Notes under the pieces: generated by a model
What the model was told of the DNA's origin: nothing
Databases searched by the model: none
Seen by the model: only the letters and a program-made list of their open reading frames with translations
Position numbers and translations under genes: made by a program
Shown: piece by piece, positions 58,412-64,000 of the stretch
Position numbering within the stretch: position 1 is the first letter of the stretch
Layout of the letters: each line of letters starts with the position of its first letter
Assembly: GCA_022705325.1 (NCBI GenBank)
Contig: JAKJER010000011.1
Coordinates: forward strand, 62,001 to 126,000
DNA length: 64,000 nucleotides
Reading direction: 5' to 3'
Source of the DNA: Planctomycetota bacterium
Lineage (GTDB): Bacteria; Planctomycetota; Phycisphaerae; SM23-33

Positions 58412-60802
58412 ATGAGGCACTTGCTCATTGCGATCGTGTTCGCCGCGTTAACGTGGAACGCCCCGGCAGCCCGCACCGCCGACGTAGCGACCCCTGCGGC
58501 GGCGTCCAGGGCCGCGACCAGGCCCGCCCCCGCGTCTCGGGCCGCCCCTCAAACGGACGAGGACGACGAGCGGGCCGTGCAGGAACTCCTGCGGGCGGGG
58601 CGGACCAGCTTCGCTGTCGCCCAGGTGTGGTACAAGAAGGACATGTCCGACGCCTCCGACCCGCACGAGAGGGACTGGCGGGTGCGGCGGATCTACGACG
58701 AGTACATCGCACGTCGCTGTCCGGAGGAGTTTCCCGCCCTGGTCCTGGACGACCGGGGCCGCGTGCTCATGATCGACGACGGCACGGAAAAACGGTTCAT
58801 CGACCGCGTGGTGGTGCGCGATGCGACCGGGAAGACCTGGCCCGCCGTGCGGGACCGCATGTTGCTGCGGGCGCCCGGGATCATCCTGAAGCTCCCGGAC
58901 GCGGCCGCGCGGGTCCTGCGACCGCCCGCATTTGTGCCGTTCAAGTCCGAGGGGGTCCGGACGCGCCTGCTCCAGGCTTACCTCTACCCCAGCGACGATC
59001 AGTGGCATCTCCGCGTCGTGCCGCTGGGGGCGGCGGTGCGGTTCGCCGCCAAGGGCGACGACAACCTCTATTTCGGTTATCGAGGCGGGGGGGCGGGCGC
59101 CCGCGTCGATCTCGGCATGGGTCATCGCTTGCCCGCCGTCCTCGCCGACGCCACAGGCCGGCCCGTAGGCTGCGCGCTGACGACCTTCCTGGACCTCGAC
59201 CAGGCCCAGTGCGCCTGGCGATACGAGGACATTCGCAAGGGCGAGTCCATTTCCTTCTCCGAGTTGGACAAGTTAGAGGCCGGCGTGTCGCAACGCCTGA
59301 CCGCGTCGGCCCACGAGGTCATCCTGACGCTGCGGCAGAGTTCGACGGCCGTGCCGGCCGAACCGTCCGCCGCCAACCCGTACCTGCGGAGCGCGGGCAC
59401 GGCGGCCGGGCAGGAGATCAAGCTGTACGGCGTGGCACTGGGCGAGCGTGATCTGCTGGTCCCCCAGGTTCTGGACCGCAAGGTGGCGGCCCAGGTGGAC
59501 CGCATCAGCGTCGAGCTGGCGGGCCAGCGCCGGACGCTGCGGTTCGTGGGGGCCTACAAGCAGTTCGGGGCCTTCCTGGTCCGCCTGGAGAAGGGCGCGT
59601 TCCCCTCGCACGTCGAGTTGGCCCCCAAGGGGCAAGACCTGCCGCAGATGCAGCCGTTCTGGACGGCCGTCCTCGGCAAGCGATTCGGTCAGACGCACGT
59701 GCGACTGATGACCAACCGGCTGATCGGCAAGAGCCGCGGCTACGGCGGGGCCTTCCACGACGAGCCGGCCTCCAACATATCCGGGTCCGCCCTGCTGGTG
59801 GACTTCCAGGGCCGGCTGGCCGGGCTGAACCTCTCCGAACGGATCGAGAACGAGGAAGAGCGACAGCTCCAGATGGCCAACCGCTACCTGCGCCCGGCGG
59901 AGTTTCGGGTCTTTCACGTGTCGGAGGTTCGCGACGCTCTGACCGCGCCGGCCAGGCACCTCGACGACAAGATCCAGGTGATGGCCCGCAGCCAGTCCAA
60001 GCGCCGCGCGTGGTTCGGGGTGGAGTACGTCCCGATCACGCCCGACGTGGCCGAACAGCTCAAGGTCGAGCAGGCGACCAAGGACGGCAAACTGGGGTTC
60101 CTGGTCAATGCCGTCTACGACGCCAGCCCGGCCGGCCGGCTCGGCGTGGGGGTGGGCGACATCCTGCTGCGGTTGCAGGTCGAGGGGATGGCCTACCCGA
60201 TCGACCTGGCGCCGATGCGCGGGTACGGGGAGGAAGACTTCGGCGGGCGGTGGGGCGTCGGCATGGGCATGGAGGGCGAGGAGGGCGAGGGCTTCCTCAT
60301 GCCCACCTGGAAGACGCGCGAGAACTTCCTGACGCGGGCGCTGGACGCCGCGGGCGTGGGGCGAAAGGTCACCATCACCCTCTGCCGCGCCGAGACCAAC
60401 CAGGTCCGCACTGTCGAATACGCCATCGAGAAAGCCCCGCCGGACCTGGAGTCCGCGGCGAGGTGGAAGAACCTCAAGCTCGGGCTGACCGTCAAGGACA
60501 TGACCTACGAGGTCCGCTACGCGCTGAACCTGCCCCGCGACGCGCCGGGCGTGGTGCTGGCCAAGGTCGAACAGGGCTCGCCCACGCTGGTGGCCAAGGT
60601 CTTCCCCTTCGAGATCATCACCCGCCTGGACGACAAGCCGCTGACCTCGGCACGCCAGATGCGCGACCGGATCGCCCAGGCCCGCAAGGACGGGCGAGAC
60701 ACCGTCCGCTTGACCGTGCTGCGACTGGGCAGGACACGATTTGCTGACCTGACCATCGAGGAGTACGACCCAGCCGACGACGAAGGCCTGGACGAAGAGT
60801 GA
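58412..60802 (+). CDS. Secreted HtrA-like protein with degenerate protease region and two PDZ domains
   Basis: This 796-residue protein has a signal peptide and an Ala/Pro/Arg linker. A central region retains HtrA-like strands, for example SALLVDFQGRLAGLNL, but the GNSGG loop reads NISGS (residues 455-459) and no His/Asp triad is evident. PDZ-like domains sit at about 535-620 (GFLVNAVYDASPAGRLGVGVGDILLRL) and 700-780 (GVVLAKVEQGSPTLVAKV). It probably no longer cuts peptide bonds and may act as an adaptor or substrate receptor for the neighbouring HtrA. The acidic C-terminus ends DPADDEGLDEE. It is translationally close to the upstream gene. Confidence 0.8.
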   Translation: MRHLLIAIVFAALTWNAPAARTADVATPAAASRAATRPAPASRAAPQTDEDDERAVQELLRAGRTSFAVAQVWYKKDMSDASDPHERDWRVRRIYDEYIARRCPEEFPALVLDDRGRVLMIDDGTEKRFIDRVVVRDATGKTWPAVRDRMLLRAPGIILKLPDAAARVLRPPAFVPFKSEGVRTRLLQAYLYPSDDQWHLRVVPLGAAVRFAAKGDDNLYFGYRGGGAGARVDLGMGHRLPAVLADATGRPVGCALTTFLDLDQAQCAWRYEDIRKGESISFSELDKLEAGVSQRLTASAHEVILTLRQSSTAVPAEPSAANPYLRSAGTAAGQEIKLYGVALGERDLLVPQVLDRKVAAQVDRISVELAGQRRTLRFVGAYKQFGAFLVRLEKGAFPSHVELAPKGQDLPQMQPFWTAVLGKRFGQTHVRLMTNRLIGKSRGYGGAFHDEPASNISGSALLVDFQGRLAGLNLSERIENEEERQLQMANRYLRPAEFRVFHVSEVRDALTAPARHLDDKIQVMARSQSKRRAWFGVEYVPITPDVAEQLKVEQATKDGKLGFLVNAVYDASPAGRLGVGVGDILLRLQVEGMAYPIDLAPMRGYGEEDFGGRWGVGMGMEGEEGEGFLMPTWKTRENFLTRALDAAGVGRKVTITLCRAETNQVRTVEYAIEKAPPDLESAARWKNLKLGLTVKDMTYEVRYALNLPRDAPGVVLAKVEQGSPTLVAKVFPFEIITRLDDKPLTSARQMRDRIAQARKDGRDTVRLTVLRLGRTRFADLTIEEYDPADDEGLDEE

Positions 60803-60944
60803 CAGCCGGACCAGGCTGTCGCGCCCCCGACGCGGCGGCTCGCGACATTTGCCGCGCAAGCATCGAACGCCGCGTTGTGTTACAATGACGAACCGGCGTG
60901 GCCAGGCCGCGTCTAAGCCGGGAGGGGCGGAAAGGATCTGTGCG

Positions 60945-62189
60945 ATGCGACTCAACATGCTGGCGGCGTTCGTAACTCTCTGCGTGGCCTGTGTCGACGG
61001 CCTGTCCGCGGCGCCGACGACTGCCCCGGCCGGCAAGGCACCGACCACGCAACCCGCCTCGACTCGGCCCACGACTGCGCCCGCCCCGGCGGGCGACCCG
61101 TTCACTGAAGCCCTGACCCGGCGGGTGCAGGTCATCGTCAAGGACCTGGGCCACCAGCAGTCCGCCCGGCGCGAGGCCGCCCAGAAGGCCCTGCTCGCAA
61201 TGGGCGAGGAAGTCTTCAACCAACTGGTCGAGCACATCCACCTGGACGATCCCGAGCAGGTGGCCCGCGTCGCCGAGGTGTTCGCCGGCCTGGGCACCGC
61301 CGCCCGGCAGGCTGAGTTGCTGGTCCGCTTCAGCCCCGCCCAGCGTCGCTACATGCTGGACCTGGCCAGGCGGTTCCCGAAGCCCTTCAACCAATTGCTC
61401 AGCCGCGACGACCGCGTGGCGGCGTCAGCGGTCTCCGTCCTGGGCCAGCAGAACCACCCCGGCGCCGAACTGGTCCTCGCCTGGGCCTGCCGCCAGGTGG
61501 ACTGGGAGATTCGCCAGGCCGCCCTGGACACCATCGTCCGTTCGCGCCGCAACAATACCGCCATTCGCGATCTGCTGGTCGAGCGGATGAACGCCATGGA
61601 CGCAGCCTTGCTCGGGCCGAACTACTACCACGGGCAGGACGGGCCCGACGTCCGCCAGGTCATCGACCGCAACGAGTACCGCACCGTCCTGCAGGCGCTG
61701 GTGGCGGCGAAGGACCCGCGAGTGCTGTCGCGCCTGCTCCAGCCGCTGATCAGTTCCGGCCAGCCGTACCACGGGCAACCGAACGAGGCCCTGGACATGA
61801 TCCTGGAACTCAAGGACAAGCGAACGGTGGTGACGCTGATGGACGAGGTCGACAACAAGACCCAGGTCACCAACATCGGATTCGGAGACGGCAAGCAGGT
61901 GAAGGTCCTGCGCGGGGACGTGGCCATGGCGATCATCCTCACCCAGACCGGGCAGGACCTGGCCGCGTACGGGTTCCACCGGCCCCCTAACTGGACGCCC
62001 CAGTTGACGCAAATGGGGTTCGTCAGCGACCAGAAGCGACAGGAGGCGCAGCGCAAGCTGGCCGACTGGTTCCAGAAACACCAGAAGGAGTACGAAGGCG
62101 TGGAGAAGGTGCCCCTCGGCGGCGACGACATCCCCCGCGCAGGCGCGATGCCCACGCTGCCGGCGTTCCTCAAGAAGCTGGGAGGCTGA
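60945..62189 (+). CDS. Secreted HEAT-repeat-like protein, unknown function
   Basis: This 414-residue protein has the signal peptide MRLNMLAAFVTLCVACVDGLSA and a Thr/Pro/Ala-rich linker. A helical-repeat body follows (ARREAAQKALLAMGEEVFNQLVEHI, DDPEQVARVAEVFAGLG, WEIRQAALDTIVRS), resembling HEAT repeats used for protein binding. No catalytic motif is visible. AAAGGA precedes ATG 60945. It follows the HtrA pair after 140 bp, and its stop is 2 bp before selA, whose ribosome-binding site it contains. It may be part of the envelope-protease module. Confidence 0.7.
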   Translation: MRLNMLAAFVTLCVACVDGLSAAPTTAPAGKAPTTQPASTRPTTAPAPAGDPFTEALTRRVQVIVKDLGHQQSARREAAQKALLAMGEEVFNQLVEHIHLDDPEQVARVAEVFAGLGTAARQAELLVRFSPAQRRYMLDLARRFPKPFNQLLSRDDRVAASAVSVLGQQNHPGAELVLAWACRQVDWEIRQAALDTIVRSRRNNTAIRDLLVERMNAMDAALLGPNYYHGQDGPDVRQVIDRNEYRTVLQALVAAKDPRVLSRLLQPLISSGQPYHGQPNEALDMILELKDKRTVVTLMDEVDNKTQVTNIGFGDGKQVKVLRGDVAMAIILTQTGQDLAAYGFHRPPNWTPQLTQMGFVSDQKRQEAQRKLADWFQKHQKEYEGVEKVPLGGDDIPRAGAMPTLPAFLKKLGG

Positions 62190-62191
62190 CC

Positions 62192-63607
62192 ATGACGGCC
62201 AATCCACACCAGGACCTGCTGCGAAAGCTCCCCTCGGTCAGCCAGTTGCTGGAACGGGCCCAGGCTGAGCAGTGGCTGGACTCCGCGCCCCGGCCGCTGG
62301 TGACCAACTGCCTCCGCGACGCCCTGGACGACCTGCGCAAGCAGATCCTCGCCGACACCGTCGGGCGATGCGGCGGGATGCACGTCACGAGCGAGTACGT
62401 GCTCCTGCGGGCCCGCGAACTGCTCCAGCAACGCAGCGAGTTCCACGTGCGAAGGGCGATCAACGCCACCGGCATCATCCTCCACACGGGGCTCGGGAGG
62501 GCGGTCTGGCCCGAGTGCGTGGTCGACTCGATGATCGACGAACTCAAGGGCTACGTCACGCTCGCCATCGACCGCGAGAGCGGCCTGAGAAGCGACCGCG
62601 ACCATCGCCTGGAGTACATCCTCACCGAGCTGACCGGCGCGGAGGCCGCCACGCTGGCCAACAACAACGCCGCCGCCACGCTGCTGGTCCTGGCTGCCCT
62701 GTGCGCGGGCAAGGAAGTCATCGTCAGCCGCGGGCAGCTCATCGAGATCGGCGGGGCCTTCCGCCTGCCCGACGTGATGGTCCAGTCCGGCTGCAAGATG
62801 GTCGAGGTCGGCACGACCAACCGCACGCACCTCCGCGACTACGCCGCCGCGATCACCGAGAACACCGCCGCCATCCTCCGCGTCCACCCCAGCAACTACC
62901 GTATCCTCGGCTTCGCGTCTCAGCCGGAGCTGGGCGAGCTGGTCGAGCTGGCCCACTCGAAGGGCCTGGTCCTGATCGACGATCTCGGGGCCGGTGCGCT
63001 GGTGGACCTGGCGCAGTTCGGCCTGCCCCGCGAGCCCTTGATGAGCGACTCGGTGGCCGCCGGGGCGGACATCGTCCTGGCCAGCGGCGACAAGCTCATG
63101 GGCGCCAGCCAGGCCGGCGTGATCGTCGGGCGAAAGCCCCTCATCCAGCGCTGCCGCAAGCATCCGCTGGCCCGCGCCTTCCGCGTGGACAAGACCTGCC
63201 TGATGGCCCTGGAACGCACGCTCCACCTCTTCCGCGACGTGGAGCTGCTCAAGAAACACCACCCCACGTACATCATGCTCGGCTGGACCGTCGAGCAACT
63301 CCAGGCCCGCGCCGACCGACTGGCCGCCGCCATCCGCGCCGCCGCCCCCAACGTGCAGGTGGACGTGGTCCAAGGCCCCGCCTACCTCGGCAGCGGCAGC
63401 CTGCCCATGGAAGCGTTACCCAGCCGCCAGGTCCGCCTGACCGCCCCCAACCTGAAGACCGCCGACCTCGCCCGCCGACTCCGCCTCGACGATGCCTGCG
63501 TCTTCGGCCGAATCGAGTCCGACGCCCTCCTGCTCGACGTGCGAACGATGACCGACATGCAGGTGGAGCCCGTCGCGGCGGCGGTGGGGCGGGTGGTACC
63601 TGCGTGA
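62192..63607 (+). CDS. selA: L-seryl-tRNA(Sec) selenium transferase
   Basis: This 471-residue PLP enzyme converts Ser-tRNA(Sec) to selenocysteinyl-tRNA. The family N-terminal RKLPSVSQLLE, INATGIILHTGLGRA, the NNNAAATLLVLAAL block, IDDLGAGALVDL and the PLP-binding SGDKLMGASQAGVIVG (Lys301) are all present. GGGAGG within the preceding coding region serves as its ribosome-binding site. No selB, selD or tRNA(Sec) is visible in the window. Its presence implies that this organism makes selenoproteins, so in-frame UGA codons elsewhere should not be read automatically as stops. Confidence 0.97.
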   Translation: MTANPHQDLLRKLPSVSQLLERAQAEQWLDSAPRPLVTNCLRDALDDLRKQILADTVGRCGGMHVTSEYVLLRARELLQQRSEFHVRRAINATGIILHTGLGRAVWPECVVDSMIDELKGYVTLAIDRESGLRSDRDHRLEYILTELTGAEAATLANNNAAATLLVLAALCAGKEVIVSRGQLIEIGGAFRLPDVMVQSGCKMVEVGTTNRTHLRDYAAAITENTAAILRVHPSNYRILGFASQPELGELVELAHSKGLVLIDDLGAGALVDLAQFGLPREPLMSDSVAAGADIVLASGDKLMGASQAGVIVGRKPLIQRCRKHPLARAFRVDKTCLMALERTLHLFRDVELLKKHHPTYIMLGWTVEQLQARADRLAAAIRAAAPNVQVDVVQGPAYLGSGSLPMEALPSRQVRLTAPNLKTADLARRLRLDDACVFGRIESDALLLDVRTMTDMQVEPVAAAVGRVVPA

Positions 63608-63629
63608 CTTCCGGTGACGGCGGAAGAGA

Positions 63630-64000
63630 CTACCGTTCCTTTGCGTCCGACGGGGGAGAATCCGCGAAGCTCTTGGGCGTGCCCCAGATCTGCTGGAGCT
63701 TCTTCCACAGGACCGGGTCGCGTTGTTGGAGGGCTTCCCTTTCGTCCTTCTTGCCGTGGTAGCGCGTGGAGACGCCGGCGAAGAACTCCTTGTGGTTGGC
63801 GCGGACGACCCAGTCGGTCTTGGGCCAGTCCTTGTTTTCCTGGGCCCGCTTGTGGGCAGCCAGGATGTCCGGGTCGTCGAAGCTCAGCACCTGGTCGTGG
63901 TAGGCGTGGGCCAGCTCGTGCAGGAGGGTGGTGGCCCTCGACCGGCGCCCGCCCGCGGGGACCAGGGCCGAGGCGCGGCTGTACTCGACGCACTTGTGCT
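63630..64000 (-). CDS. Partial HExxH metallopeptidase, N-terminus beyond the window
   Basis: The visible C-terminal part (about 123 residues) contains HELAHAYHD, a gluzincin-type zinc motif, followed by NHKEFFAGVSTRYHG, whose Glu could be the third zinc ligand. The spacing and the EFFAG segment recall anthrax-lethal-factor-like (ATLF) domains that planctomycetes often secrete. The C-terminus ends in a Pro/Ser-rich, Lys-containing tail. It is convergent with selA. The signal peptide and pro-region, if any, are outside the window. Confidence 0.75.
   Translation of the reverse strand, partial: HKCVEYSRASALVPAGGRRSRATTLLHELAHAYHDQVLSFDDPDILAAHKRAQENKDWPKTDWVVRANHKEFFAGVSTRYHGKKDEREALQQRDPVLWKKLQQIWGTPKSFADSPPSDAKER

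Noticed and set aside
1..64000. CRISPR arrays, rRNA, tRNA, prophage and intact insertion sequences
   Set aside because: None was found on reading both strands: no regularly spaced repeats, no tRNA T-arm signatures in a cloverleaf context, no transposase, integrase or phage structural genes.

Overview
The window is about 64 kb of high-GC bacterial chromosome. The gene set points to a planctomycete, most likely a member of the Phycisphaerae or a relative. Evidence includes two large secreted proteins that combine beta-propeller-like repeats with c-type haem motifs (related to the hydrazine synthase alpha fold), a secreted protein with an N-terminal LEDRLLL motif, a PEP-CTERM protein, ThuA-like and sulfatase proteins, a giant alpha-2-macroglobulin, and a signal peptidase I enlarged by a very long insertion. 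There is no rRNA, recognisable tRNA, CRISPR array, prophage or intact insertion sequence. Species-level placement is not possible from sequence reading alone.

Layout. 0-12 kb: partial IspH-like reductase and STAS protein, alpha-2-macroglobulin, 4-alpha-glucanotransferase, ThuA-like protein, and a secreted parvulin with a perfect terminator. 12-20 kb: a 38-residue Lys/Ala-rich protein between 16-bp inverted repeats, a PEP-CTERM lectin-like protein, PurD, PilZ, dihydroorotase, and an amidase-like protein. 20-24 kb: RNase III, peptide deformylase, the unusual signal peptidase, a 300-bp gap with three DnaA-box-like sites and an AT-rich stretch (candidate oriC), and LptB. 24-38 kb: aldo/keto reductase, LarE, secreted esterase, a haem/propeller/FGE-fold fusion, TIM-barrel isomerase, a cyclophilin/propeller surface protein, and a URO-D-family methyltransferase with a 56-residue companion.

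38-50 kb: an uncharacterised membrane protein, PurN, a carboxypeptidase-SGNH fusion, a SorC/DeoR-like regulator with a site-2-type protease, a near-perfect 26-bp palindrome, a protein resembling an E2 ubiquitin-conjugating fold with Tyr at the catalytic-Cys position, and a three-haem propeller protein bracketed by 48-bp direct repeats. 50-64 kb: sulfatase, a truncated GNAT gene, an ATP-grasp/HAD pair, an SGNH-MBOAT pair for surface-polymer acylation, an operon of HtrA protease, degenerate HtrA-like protein, repeat-rich secreted protein and SelA, and a partial HExxH metallopeptidase.

The genes fall into three themes: housekeeping (purine and pyrimidine synthesis, isoprenoids, RNA and protein processing); cell-envelope work (signal peptidase, LptB, HtrA, O-acylation, amidase, macroglobulin); and secreted degradation of polymers and peptides (esterase, sulfatase, carboxypeptidase, MalQ). 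The best candidates for new biology are the E2-like protein with its regulator/protease neighbours, the twin haem-propeller proteins, the tiny histone-like gene inside inverted repeats, the insertion-bearing signal peptidase and the HtrA tandem with a degenerate second copy.
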